Assembly (NCBI GenBank): GCA_947629425.1
Contig: CANRDR010000053.1
Span: 1 to 9,931 of the forward strand
Direction of reading: 5' to 3'
DNA length: 9,931 nucleotides
Source: an uncultured Bacilli bacterium
Lineage (GTDB): Bacteria > Bacillota_I > Bacilli_A > RF39 > UBA660
The notes under the pieces were generated by a model. The model was not told the origin of the DNA and did not search any database. It saw only the letters and a program-made list of their open reading frames with translations. The translations under genes were made by a program, and so were the position numbers. The first letter of the stretch is position 1. The number at the start of each line of letters is the position of its first letter. Positions 1-7,100 of the stretch are shown here, piece by piece.

Positions 1-78
1 AAATGTTTCTATGAGAGAGATTGGTTATATAATTCAATCCTTCGTATATAATTTTATTTTTTTGAGTACTTCTACTCT
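1..78 (-). ncRNA. Repeated structured RNA/leader element, copy 1 (truncated by window edge)
   Basis: Positions 1-55 match 9607-9661 at 54 of 55 bases; the only mismatch is position 11 (A versus G). The match resumes around the hairpin at 64-77 and the start region to 83. Read on the minus strand, the predicted transcript starts near 78 and opens with a hairpin: GAGTA (77-73), loop GAAG, TACTC (68-64). The second copy keeps the stem but has a six-base loop. Two further complementary pairs follow, 51-45 with 31-25 (UUAUAUA/UAUAUAA) and 39-35 with 23-19 (GAUUG/CAAUC), in interleaved order. There is no ATG and no convincing ORF in it. It does not match any riboswitch consensus I know. It may be the 5' leader of a gene lying left of position 1, or a free small RNA. 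That it is repeated is certain; that it is a structured RNA is inferred. Confidence 0.5.
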
Positions 79-84
79 ATTTAC

Positions 85-113
85 ATTATACTTTAAAATT
101 TATGTTTTAACAA
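85..113 (-). promoter_or_regulatory. Sigma-A-type promoter of RNA element copy 1
   Basis: On the minus strand: -35 TTGTTA (113-108), 17-bp spacer, perfect -10 TATAAT (90-85). Predicted start is near 78, just before the first hairpin of the repeated element. The second copy of the element has a -35/-10 pair at the same spacing and offset, which supports both. An inverted repeat TTTAACA (106-112) / TGTTAAA (128-134) overlaps the -35 and could be an operator; it is not conserved in copy 2. Confidence 0.6.
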
Positions 114-177
114 GATATAATATTTTGTGTTAAACCTTTTTGAAAATGTCAGTATAAGATTTTGTATTTTTATTCTA

Positions 178-287
178 TAGAACGAATTTTTTGATTTTTT
201 CGTTCTAATTTTTTTTATAGAACGAATTTTTCGATTTTTTCGTTCTATAATTTTCTATAGAACGAATTTTTTAACTTTTTCGTTCTA
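178..287. repeat. Three tandem 40-bp palindromic (hairpin) repeats
   Basis: Three copies of AGAACGAA ... TTCGTTCT start at 179, 219 and 259, an exact 40-base period. Arms are 178-186/199-207, 216-226/239-249 and 258-266/279-287. The stems are perfect, 9, 11 and 9 bp, with 12-base T-rich loops that differ slightly (TGA, CGA or TAA in the middle). The first hairpin is followed on the plus strand by ATTTTTTTT, as in an intrinsic terminator. No plus-strand gene ends here, and on the minus strand there is no U-run after the stems. They lie just past the stop of the leftward carboxypeptidase gene and may still act as 3' hairpins for it, or be a REP-like or MITE-like element. Together with the repeat and promoter at 1-134 they account for most of the gene-free stretch 1-303; nothing else is evident there. 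Confidence 0.8.
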
Positions 288-303
288 AATTATTATTTTT
301 TAT

Positions 304-1500
304 TTATACTTTTTTTCTTTTATGTTTCTTTCTAGTTATAAACATTATTAATATACTAAATATTAATATACATAAAAGAATAATTACATTTTTATAATCT
401 ATTGGTTTTTTTACAATATTATCTTTATTAAAATAAACTTCTTCTTTACCTAATAATGTATCATTTAAATATACATAAATATTACCTAATAAAGTATTTT
501 CTTTAGTATTTTTTTTAATATCAACTATTCCATCATAATATATTTTTAAATAATTTAAATCTATATCATTATTTAAATAATAATATAATTCTTTATTGCT
601 TCTTATTTCATAATCTATATTTTTATTATATTTTATATTATCTATTAATTTATTTTTTTCTAATATTAATTTATTAGAATAATTATCATAAAAATAATTT
701 AATATATTCATTTGATCTTTTATATTAGGTAAACTTTTTACATCATCCATTGCATTTAATGTAATTAATATTAATTCATTATTATTTAATTTAGATAAAC
801 TAGATAAAGACATACCGCTAGGTGTAGTAAAACCTGATTTACTTCCTATTAATTCAATATTATTTTTATTTTCTATATTATTTTTTATAATACTTTTATT
901 AACATTATTATTTATTGTTTTATCTATTGATTTAATATAATATTCATCTTTAGTATAAATATCATAAAATTTTTTATTATCTAATGCGTAATTAAGTAAT
1001 GTTTTTATATCATTAGCAGTAGAATAATTATCATTATCTTTACCTATTGGATTAGAAAAATGTGTATTAATCATATTTAGTTTATGAGCAAGTTCATTCA
1101 TTTTATCAATAAATTTATTATAATCATTAAATACGTTATTAGAAAGTGCTAATGCACTATCAGCAGCACTAACCATAATAGTACTATATAATAAATCATT
1201 ATAAGTTAAAGTATCTCCTACTTTTAAATTTAATTTAGTATAATCTTCAATATCTTTTATATCATTATTAGTTATAGTAATTTCTTCATCAAAACTTTTT
1301 ATATTTTCTAAAGATACTAATACAGTCATTATTTTAGTAATACTTGCTATCTTAGTAACATTATCAGGATTTTTACTATATAATACTTCATTAGTATCTC
1401 TATTATATAAAACTGCACTCAAACTATCTATTTCTAATTCTAAAGAAAAACAATTTAGTGGAAATATTAGAAGTAATATTAATATAATTAATTTTTTCAT
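304..1500 (-). CDS. D-alanyl-D-alanine carboxypeptidase (peptidase S11, PBP5/DacF-like)
   Basis: Predicted low-molecular-weight penicillin-binding protein that removes the terminal D-Ala from peptidoglycan stem peptides outside the membrane. Starting at the ATG at 1500 (398 residues), residues 1-19 form a signal peptide (MKKLIILILLL...). The catalytic SxxK is S53-I-T-K56 and the KTG-equivalent is K221-S-G. A C-terminal hydrophobic segment (about 370-388) followed by KKHKRKK gives a membrane anchor in place of the usual amphipathic helix. The SxN position reads S111-A-A113-D, with Ala for the Asn. An upstream GTG at 1512 keeps the frame open, but GAGG at 1507-1510 sits six bases before the ATG and makes 1500 the better start. 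That ribosome binding site overlaps the priA stop, so the two genes are probably co-transcribed and translationally coupled. Function confidence is high; exact paralogue (dacA/dacF) is not assignable. Confidence 0.9.
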   Translation of the reverse strand: MKKLIILILLLIFPLNCFSLELEIDSLSAVLYNRDTNEVLYSKNPDNVTKIASITKIMTVLVSLENIKSFDEEITITNNDIKDIEDYTKLNLKVGDTLTYNDLLYSTIMVSAADSALALSNNVFNDYNKFIDKMNELAHKLNMINTHFSNPIGKDNDNYSTANDIKTLLNYALDNKKFYDIYTKDEYYIKSIDKTINNNVNKSIIKNNIENKNNIELIGSKSGFTTPSGMSLSSLSKLNNNELILITLNAMDDVKSLPNIKDQMNILNYFYDNYSNKLILEKNKLIDNIKYNKNIDYEIRSNKELYYYLNNDIDLNYLKIYYDGIVDIKKNTKENTLLGNIYVYLNDTLLGKEEVYFNKDNIVKKPIDYKNVIILLCILIFSILIMFITRKKHKRKKV

Positions 1501-1508
1501 ATTTAACC

Positions 1509-3674
1509 TCACAAACTAATTGGATTATTATCTATTTCTAAATATATATCTTTTTTTCCAATATATAAATTATCTATAAATTTAATAGCATCAAATAATA
1601 AATTATCAAATCTATATTTAATTATTATTTGAAATCTATAAATATTATTAATTTTAAATATATTAGATGTACTAGGTCCTAATATAATACTTGTTTTATC
1701 TATATGATTTTTTAAATAATCCACTATTTTATTAGAATTATTTAATGAAATATCATAATCTTTACTACATACTTTTATACTTAATAAATAATAATATGGT
1801 GGATATTTTAATTTTTTTCTTATAAGCATTTCAGTATTATATAAATTAATATAATCATTATTTTTAATAAAGTCAAATATTTTATTATCTGGATTAAATG
1901 TTTGTATTATTACACTACTATCTATTCCACTTCTTCCAGCCCTACCACTAACTTGATTTAGCAAACTAAATGTTCTTTCATTACTTCTAAAATCAGGTAT
2001 ATTTAATGATTCATCTGCATTTATAACACCTACTAAACTTATTTTAGGAAAATCTAATCCTTTAGATATCATTTGTGTTCCTATAATTATATCTACTTCT
2101 TCATTTTCTATCATTTTTATATATTTTTCATGACTATTTTTTTTAGTCGTTGTATCTCTATCCATTCTAATTATTCTAGCTGTTGGAAATAGTTTTTTTG
2201 TTTCTTCTTCTATTTTTTCAGTACCTAATCCGTAACTGGTAATTGCATGTTCTTTACAATTAGGACAAAATTCATCTAATATTTTTGTATATCCACAATA
2301 GTGACATCTTAAACTATTAGTTGATTTATGATAAGTCAATGTTATTTCACAATGAGGACATTTATAAGTATATCCACAGCTTTGACAACTGACAATTGTA
2401 GAAAAACCTCTTCTATTAAGTAAAATCATTGTTTGTTCATGTTTTTTTAATGTTTCAATTATTTTTGATTTTAATAAATCACTATATATTGTATTTCTTT
2501 TTTTCATTTCTTCTTTCATGTCAACTATTTCTACAACTGGTAAATTATAGTTGCCTATTCTTTTATCTAATCTTAGTAATTTATATACACCTTTTTGTGC
2601 ACGAGCAAATGATTCTAATGTAGGAGTTGCACTACCTAATATTAATGGACAATTATTATAACTACTTCTCCATTTTGCAATATCTATTGCATTATATCTA
2701 GGATTTGTTTCTTGTTTATATGTACTTGAATGTTCTTCATCAATAATAATTAAACCTAAATTTTTAAGTGGAGCAAATATAGCACTACGAGTTCCCACAA
2801 CTAAAGATACCTCTTCCTTAGCTATTTTTGTATATTCATCGTATTTTTCTCCATCACTTAATCTACTATGAAGTATCGCAACAGATTCACCAAAACTTTT
2901 ATAAAGTCTTTCTACCATTTGATGTGTTAAACTTATTTCTGGTACTAACATAATTGCAGTTTTTTTATTATTTATAACTTTTTTTATTAAATCTATATAT
3001 ACTATAGTTTTTCCACTTCCTGTAACACCATATAATAAATATGTGTTAGATGCATTTAATTCTATATTATTTACAACATTTAATTGTTCATTTGTTAATT
3101 TATAAGTTACTTTACTTAAATCATTATTATTTAATCTATATAATCTTTCTTTAGTTATTTTAATTAAATCTTTATCTAATAATATTTTATAAGAAGAACT
3201 TATATCACTTTTTTTTAATTTTTTATTTATTAATAATAATTTTAAAATATTTATTTGAGATGTACATCTTTTATTATTATTTATATAATCTAATATTTCT
3301 TCATTTGTTTTATTTAATTCTATATATTCTATATATTTATCATAATTATTACTTTTATTTACTTTTAAACTTGTAGGTAACATAGTTTGATATGATTTCA
3401 TTAGAGAACATAATGTTATATCTTTTAAATAATAACCTAATTTAATTAATTCTTCATTTAATTTTAATTCACTATTTAAAACATCTATTATTTCTAATGT
3501 ATTTTCATAATCAGTAGTATCTTTTATATTTAATACTATTCCATTTACTATTTTATTATTAAATTTTACTTTTACTTTATTACCTATTTCTATAGATAAG
3601 TTAGTAGGTATTTTATAAGTAAATGTTTTATCTAATTCTTTTTTTGTATATTGAATTAATACATCTGCATACAT
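1509..3674 (-). CDS. priA: Primosomal protein N' (PriA), replication restart helicase
   Basis: PriA recognises stalled or abandoned forks and, as a 3'-5' superfamily 2 DNA helicase, directs reloading of the replicative helicase. The 721 residues contain, in order, an N-terminal DNA-binding region (about 1-105), Walker A GVTGSGKT (216-223), DEEH (312-315), SAT (348-350), a zinc-binding insertion with eight cysteines (430, 433, 439, 442, 457, 460, 470, 473) and the late helicase motif QVSGRAGR (573-580). All expected motifs are present. Length is close to E. coli PriA and shorter than the Bacillus protein. The start ATG is preceded by a perfect AGGAGG (3681-3686) at six bases. The TGA stop overlaps the ribosome binding site of the downstream carboxypeptidase gene; if TGA were read through, the frame would end two codons later. 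Confidence 0.97.
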   Translation of the reverse strand: MYADVLIQYTKKELDKTFTYKIPTNLSIEIGNKVKVKFNNKIVNGIVLNIKDTTDYENTLEIIDVLNSELKLNEELIKLGYYLKDITLCSLMKSYQTMLPTSLKVNKSNNYDKYIEYIELNKTNEEILDYINNNKRCTSQINILKLLLINKKLKKSDISSSYKILLDKDLIKITKERLYRLNNNDLSKVTYKLTNEQLNVVNNIELNASNTYLLYGVTGSGKTIVYIDLIKKVINNKKTAIMLVPEISLTHQMVERLYKSFGESVAILHSRLSDGEKYDEYTKIAKEEVSLVVGTRSAIFAPLKNLGLIIIDEEHSSTYKQETNPRYNAIDIAKWRSSYNNCPLILGSATPTLESFARAQKGVYKLLRLDKRIGNYNLPVVEIVDMKEEMKKRNTIYSDLLKSKIIETLKKHEQTMILLNRRGFSTIVSCQSCGYTYKCPHCEITLTYHKSTNSLRCHYCGYTKILDEFCPNCKEHAITSYGLGTEKIEEETKKLFPTARIIRMDRDTTTKKNSHEKYIKMIENEEVDIIIGTQMISKGLDFPKISLVGVINADESLNIPDFRSNERTFSLLNQVSGRAGRSGIDSSVIIQTFNPDNKIFDFIKNNDYINLYNTEMLIRKKLKYPPYYYLLSIKVCSKDYDISLNNSNKIVDYLKNHIDKTSIILGPSTSNIFKINNIYRFQIIIKYRFDNLLFDAIKFIDNLYIGKKDIYLEIDNNPISL

Positions 3675-3695
3675 AAGTAACCTCCTAACTATATA

Positions 3696-3704
3696 ATTAT
3701 ATCA
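3696..3704 (-). promoter_or_regulatory. Extended -10 promoter candidate for priA and the carboxypeptidase gene
   Basis: The minus strand reads TGATATAAT, an extended -10 (TGn + TATAAT) in the 41-base gap between the upstream membrane-protein gene and priA. Predicted start is near 3689, about 15 bases before the priA ATG and just ahead of its AGGAGG. No good -35 is visible, which is tolerated with an extended -10. No terminator is seen in this gap, so read-through from upstream is also possible. Confidence 0.45.
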
Positions 3705-3715
3705 TGTAAATTAAA

Positions 3716-5494
3716 TTATTTCTTAGATTTTAATTCATATATTGAAAATGATAACAACATAGGAAGTGTTACTACTAATGGTAACATATAACGAATTAAT
3801 ACTGTAGGTGAAACAATACAAGAAAGTATGACTCCATATAATAATCCACTATATGATAATAGTTTATATTGCTTCTTATATAATAAATAGAAAAACATTA
3901 TAATAAATATCCAATTATAAAAACCTGGAGAATATAAACTACTTAATAAAGGTAAACTTATAAATATTTTTGCAATATTTTCTAAAATACTTCTCATATT
4001 TTCTAATTTATTAAAATGTATATTAAAATATCCATTATTAACTGTTTTATTATCTGTAAGAAAATAAGTACCTAAATATTCATTCTTAAAATCTTTTATA
4101 TCAGGATAATAATATCCATATATATTATTAAATGTAGCATCAAAATATATTAATGGATGTTTTTTAAATAAAATAAACCATAATTTAATATATTCTTTTA
4201 TTTTTTTTCTATTAAGTCTAGTATTATATACTAATCCATCAGCATTAGTAGGATTATATATATTTTTTATTTCATTAATTTTTCTCATAAATGTATATTC
4301 TATTAGTTCTTTACTATCTTTATCTATATCAAATTCATAATATACAACATATCTACCTATTTGTTGTAAAGGAATAGATAATGCATGTCTTAATTTAGCC
4401 TTTTCTATATTATTTTGGGGTAAGAATATATTTTTATAATATATATTAAAAGAAAATAAAGATAATAAAATAATAATTAAACTTACAAAATTAAATTTAT
4501 TTTTTCTATTATATATAATTAATAATATTAAAGATATTATAGATACATAAAAACCAGTTTGTCTTAAAATAAATAATAATAAATACATAATTAATAATAT
4601 AATAAATACTTTTAATTTATTATCTTTTAAGATTTCTAAATGATAATATTGATACATAAATATAAATAATATTATTAAATAGTATAAAGTATCTTTAACA
4701 TATGTTATAGAATATATAGATAATAATGGAAATAAAGAATAGAATAAAAATATAAATATTCTTAAAATTATTGGAGTATTTAATTTATTTAATATTTTAA
4801 TAGAATATCCATAAACTAAAGCATTAATAATTATTTGTATAAAAATATATATAAATATACCAAAATTATCATTAAATATTAGTTTACCTAAATCCATTAA
4901 TTTTCCCATAAACATTGTTAATATTGCTGGATGCTGATCAGTAAATTTTGTTATACCATAATAAAAATCTAATTGCCAAAATCCATCATAAGTTACTACA
5001 CCAGGATAAAAGCATATTAAATATATTAAACTAATTATTAAAGTAAATATAAACATAGATAGAAATGGATGTTTATTAAATATAAAATTTATTAATTTAT
5101 TATTTTTTTTATTCTTTATTTTTAATTTATCTAAAATTATATATAATTTATTAATATAAATATTTATAACTATTATATAAGTTATTAAACTTATTATAAA
5201 ATAAATTAAATAATATATATTTGATAATAAAGTAATACTACCAATACTATTATATATTTTACCTATTGCTATACTAAATGATAAGAAAAGTGATGTTAAT
5301 AAAGAATACTTACTTTTTACTTTATCAATTGATTTATATAAAGAGTAAAATAATAAACAAGTAAATATTGCATAAAAAATACCATATGAATCTAAACTAT
5401 TAAGAAAAGTATTAAAATTATTTATATTATTTATATCTAATTTTAAACATATAATAAATAAAATAGAAATTAAAAAACAAAATATCTTTTTCAT
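3716..5494 (-). CDS. Large multi-pass membrane protein, GT-C glycosyltransferase-like (DUF6020-type)
   Basis: 592 residues, dominated by hydrophobic helices (roughly a dozen transmembrane segments) with short Lys/Asn-rich connectors. After the fifth or so helix is a conserved-looking polar segment, YPGVVTYDGFWQLD (163-176), followed by DQHPAILT (186-193). An Asp-containing extracytoplasmic loop after an early helix and a nearby HP motif recall GT-C-fold glycosyltransferases, which use polyprenyl-linked sugars. The segment resembles what I recall of the DUF6020 family. Substrate and reaction cannot be read from sequence. It starts three bases after the stop of the 71-residue gene and has only a distant AAAGG about 17 bases upstream, so translation is probably coupled to that gene. 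Codon use and composition match the neighbours, with an extreme Ile/Leu/Tyr/Asn bias. ORF reality is certain; the glycosyltransferase assignment is moderate. Confidence 0.75.
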   Translation of the reverse strand: MKKIFCFLISILFIICLKLDINNINNFNTFLNSLDSYGIFYAIFTCLLFYSLYKSIDKVKSKYSLLTSLFLSFSIAIGKIYNSIGSITLLSNIYYLIYFIISLITYIIVINIYINKLYIILDKLKIKNKKNNKLINFIFNKHPFLSMFIFTLIISLIYLICFYPGVVTYDGFWQLDFYYGITKFTDQHPAILTMFMGKLMDLGKLIFNDNFGIFIYIFIQIIINALVYGYSIKILNKLNTPIILRIFIFLFYSLFPLLSIYSITYVKDTLYYLIILFIFMYQYYHLEILKDNKLKVFIILLIMYLLLFILRQTGFYVSIISLILLIIYNRKNKFNFVSLIIILLSLFSFNIYYKNIFLPQNNIEKAKLRHALSIPLQQIGRYVVYYEFDIDKDSKELIEYTFMRKINEIKNIYNPTNADGLVYNTRLNRKKIKEYIKLWFILFKKHPLIYFDATFNNIYGYYYPDIKDFKNEYLGTYFLTDNKTVNNGYFNIHFNKLENMRSILENIAKIFISLPLLSSLYSPGFYNWIFIIMFFYLLYKKQYKLLSYSGLLYGVILSCIVSPTVLIRYMLPLVVTLPMLLSFSIYELKSKK

Positions 5495-5497
5495 AAT

Positions 5498-5713
5498 TTA
5501 AATTTCAACTTTACCTTTATAGATACGTAAATCAATAGGTCTTCCTAATTTTAAAGGATTATAAACATATACAAAATCTTTATTTGAAATTTCATTAGTA
5601 ATTCTAAAATTTTCATCATAATTACATATAGATAAACTTTTATCTACAATATTATTTAAATTTAATTTCTTTTTAAATAAACCTTTTTCTTTAACTATTA
5701 ATAAACTCCCCAT
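5498..5713 (-). CDS. Small soluble protein of unknown function, upstream of the GT-C-like gene
   Basis: 71 residues, not recognised. There is no signal peptide or transmembrane helix; the sequence mixes Lys-rich and aliphatic stretches and looks like a small beta-rich fold. Notable segments are KEKGLFKKKLNLNN near the N-terminus and a C-terminal KLGRPIDLRIYKGKVEI. The ATG is preceded by AAGGAGA at good spacing, and an extended -10 lies just upstream, so it is very likely expressed. It ends three bases before the start of the membrane-protein gene, which lacks a close ribosome binding site, so the pair probably forms one translational unit. A partner or regulatory role for the membrane protein is guesswork from context. 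Confidence 0.7.
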   Translation of the reverse strand: MGSLLIVKEKGLFKKKLNLNNIVDKSLSICNYDENFRITNEISNKDFVYVYNPLKLGRPIDLRIYKGKVEI

Positions 5714-5737
5714 AAATGTTCTCCTTTAATTATTTTA

Positions 5738-5746
5738 AGTATAACA
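5738..5746 (-). promoter_or_regulatory. Extended -10 promoter candidate for the small-protein/GT-C operon
   Basis: The minus strand reads TGTTATACT, an extended -10 between the tRNA terminator and the 71-codon gene. Predicted start is near 5731, about 18 bases before the ATG, leaving room for the AAGGAGA site. No clear -35; the upstream sequence is the terminator U-run. Confidence 0.45.
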
Positions 5747-5753
5747 TAAAAAG

Positions 5754-5774
5754 AAAAAACCTAAAATAGGTTTT
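5754..5774 (-). terminator. Intrinsic terminator after tRNA-Arg
   Basis: On the minus strand: perfect 8-bp stem AAAACCTA (5774-5767), three-base loop, TAGGTTTT (5763-5756), followed by a T-rich run. It begins 11 bases past the tRNA CCA end, as expected for a monocistronic tRNA. Confidence 0.8.
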
Positions 5775-5784
5775 ATTGTTAAGA

Positions 5785-5861
5785 TGGTGTCCACGAAGCG
5801 ACTCGAACGCTTGACCGTACGCTTAGAAGGCGTATGCTCTATCCAACTGAGCTACGTAGAC
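5785..5861 (-). tRNA. tRNA-Arg(UCU)
   Basis: Full 77-base cloverleaf on the minus strand, including encoded CCA (5787-5785). The acceptor stem GTCTACG (5861-5855) pairs with CGTGGAC (5795-5789), with one G-U pair. The D-arm stem is GCTC/GAGC. The anticodon stem TACGC/GCGTA encloses loop CTTCTAA, with anticodon TCT at 5827-5825, reading AGA/AGG. The variable loop is five bases; the T-arm stem AAGCG/CGCTT carries loop TTCGAGT. AGA is the favoured Arg codon in this AT-rich genome, so this should be a major tRNA. It has its own promoter and terminator. Confidence 0.98.
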
Positions 5862-5881
5862 GTAATTCAAGTGACAAAATG

Positions 5882-5910
5882 ATTATATAACAAATAAATT
5901 ATAAATTCAA
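5882..5910 (-). promoter_or_regulatory. Promoter of tRNA-Arg
   Basis: Minus strand -35 TTGAAT (5910-5905), exactly 17-bp spacer, perfect -10 TATAAT (5887-5882). The predicted start near 5875 lies about 14 bases upstream of the mature tRNA 5' end. Confidence 0.75.
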
Positions 5911-5995
5911 TAATTTTTTAAATAAAATTATAAATTTAAGTTAAAAAATATAAGTAAATACGTTATTAGTTTAATATATTTTATAAAAATTATAC

Positions 5996-6017
5996 AAAAA
6001 AGCATCTATTTGATGCT
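5996..6017 (-). terminator. Intrinsic terminator overlapping the 3' end of the thioredoxin gene
   Basis: Minus strand 6-bp stem AGCATC (6017-6012), loop AAATA, GATGCT (6006-6001), then TTTTTG. The 5' arm encodes Ser-Ile near the thioredoxin C-terminus and the loop contains most of the stop codon, so coding end and terminator overlap. It ends the cvpA-trx transcript before the tRNA promoter. Confidence 0.75.
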
Positions 6018-6302
6018 ATTTAAAATACTTTCTATTTCCTCTTTACTTTTAAAACCTATAAATTTATTAACTAAAGAGCCATCTTTATAAATAAATACTG
6101 TAGGTATACTCATTATTCCATTTTTAGTAGCAAGTTCTTGATGTGTATCAGTATTAACTTTAATAATATTTAAGTTTTCTATATTTTCTAATACTGTTCC
6201 TAACATCTTACATGGACCACACCAATCAGCATAAAAATCAACTAAAGTAATACCATCTTTTACTAAATCATCTAATATTTCATCTTTTAAATATTTTATC
6301 AT
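6006..6302 (-). CDS. trxA: Thioredoxin
   Basis: 98-residue cytoplasmic thioredoxin: a small disulfide reductase that would be recharged by thioredoxin reductase. The active site is W27-C28-G-P-C31-K, preceded by the VDFYADW strand with the buried Asp equivalent at D22. The cis-proline is P67 in SIPTVF. There is no signal peptide. It is slightly shorter than the usual 104-110 residues, because of a short N-terminus. The ATG overlaps the cvpA stop (ATGA) and has AAGGAGAGG upstream within cvpA, so the two are translationally coupled. A terminator overlaps the stop codon. The symbol assumes this is the main thioredoxin; paralogues elsewhere cannot be excluded. Confidence 0.93.
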   Translation of the reverse strand: MIKYLKDEILDDLVKDGITLVDFYADWCGPCKMLGTVLENIENLNIIKVNTDTHQELATKNGIMSIPTVFIYKDGSLVNKFIGFKSKEEIESILNSIK

Positions 6303-7015
6303 TGTGCCTCTCCTTTATATTTTTCTATAATATCATTAACTCCTTCTATAGATAACTTATTTTTTTCAACTAATGTCTTTGCTGTATCATAACTTAATAT
6401 ATCATATTTCATTAATACATCAACACTTTCTAAATTAGCTTGTGTTACATTATTTTTATTTTTTAAAATAATATCATATATTTCATTACCACTACTTACT
6501 AAATTATTTGCAACATTACTAACTATTGGTGTTTCTTTTAAAATTTTCATACCATATTTGCTTTCCATTACATATGGAGTTAATCTATTAACTACGCTTG
6601 CTATATATAACAATATAAAAGAATATAATATTCCTTCACCAATTCCAACTATTGCACCTATTATTTTACTAGGCAAATTTAAAAATATTGAAATTTGAAA
6701 TAAATGATTTACAAAAAATGATAATCTTTTAATAAATGTAAATACAATTCCTAAAACTATTACTGCTAATCCATATGCAATCGCTTCATAAAATAGTATA
6801 TTTGCAACTGTTATACCTGTAAATATACCACCAAAATTTAAAAATGGTAAATTTTTAAATAACATATCTGCAATAGGATTTTTAATATAAAATGCAATTA
6901 CAAATACTAATATAACTCCTACAACGTTAACAACACTAGGTATTAATCCTGTTTTATATCCCTTTATAGCACTTAATATAAGTATCGCTATTAAAATATA
7001 ATCTACTATATTCAT
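6299..7015 (-). CDS. cvpA: CvpA family membrane protein
   Basis: 238-residue integral membrane protein of the CvpA family, named for colicin V production in E. coli; its molecular role in Firmicutes is not well defined. Four hydrophobic segments lie at about 4-17, 25-45, 66-95 and 117-143. The first two are linked by the family-typical GYKTGLIPSVVNVVG stretch. The remaining ~90 residues form a charged C-terminal tail, probably cytoplasmic, ending in KYKGEAQ. The start ATG follows AGGTAGGAAATT. It overlaps the thioredoxin start by ATGA and is divergent from rnhC across 85 bases. In Bacillus, cvpA lies beside zapA and polX-mutS2 near rnhC; those three genes are absent here. Confidence 0.88.
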   Translation of the reverse strand: MNIVDYILIAILILSAIKGYKTGLIPSVVNVVGVILVFVIAFYIKNPIADMLFKNLPFLNFGGIFTGITVANILFYEAIAYGLAVIVLGIVFTFIKRLSFFVNHLFQISIFLNLPSKIIGAIVGIGEGILYSFILLYIASVVNRLTPYVMESKYGMKILKETPIVSNVANNLVSSGNEIYDIILKNKNNVTQANLESVDVLMKYDILSYDTAKTLVEKNKLSIEGVNDIIEKYKGEAQ

Positions 7016-7049
7016 AATTTCCTACCTTTCTTATTAAATTATAATATAA

Positions 7050-7080
7050 ATTATATGAAAAAGAAAGAATAATATGTTAA
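7050..7080 (-). promoter_or_regulatory. Weak promoter candidate for cvpA-trx in the divergent gap
   Basis: Minus strand TTAACA (7080-7075), 19-bp spacer, TATAAT (7055-7050). The boxes are good but the spacer is longer than ideal; a second TATAAT (7043-7038) has no good -35. For rnhC, an extended -10 TGTTAAAAT (7075-7083) would start transcription almost on the ribosome binding site, so its promoter is unclear. Confidence 0.3.
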
Positions 7081-7100
7081 AATATTTTTAGGTGATTTAA

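Noticed and set aside
178..287. CRISPR-like array of 28-bp repeats with 12-bp spacers
   Set aside because: The spacers are too short, are low-complexity and resemble one another, there are only three units, and no cas genes are nearby. Tandem palindromes explain it better.
1509..6301. Possible use of the Mycoplasma code (TGA = Trp), because the TGA stops of priA and cvpA are each followed by TAA within two codons
   Set aside because: Every Trp seen, including the thioredoxin active site and the surface protein, is within frames that use TGG and have no internal TGA, and the proteins end at normal family lengths.
7070..7095. Extended -10 TGTTAAAAT as the rnhC promoter
   Set aside because: It would place the transcription start at about 7090, on the first base of the ribosome binding site, leaving almost no leader, and no -35 is visible.
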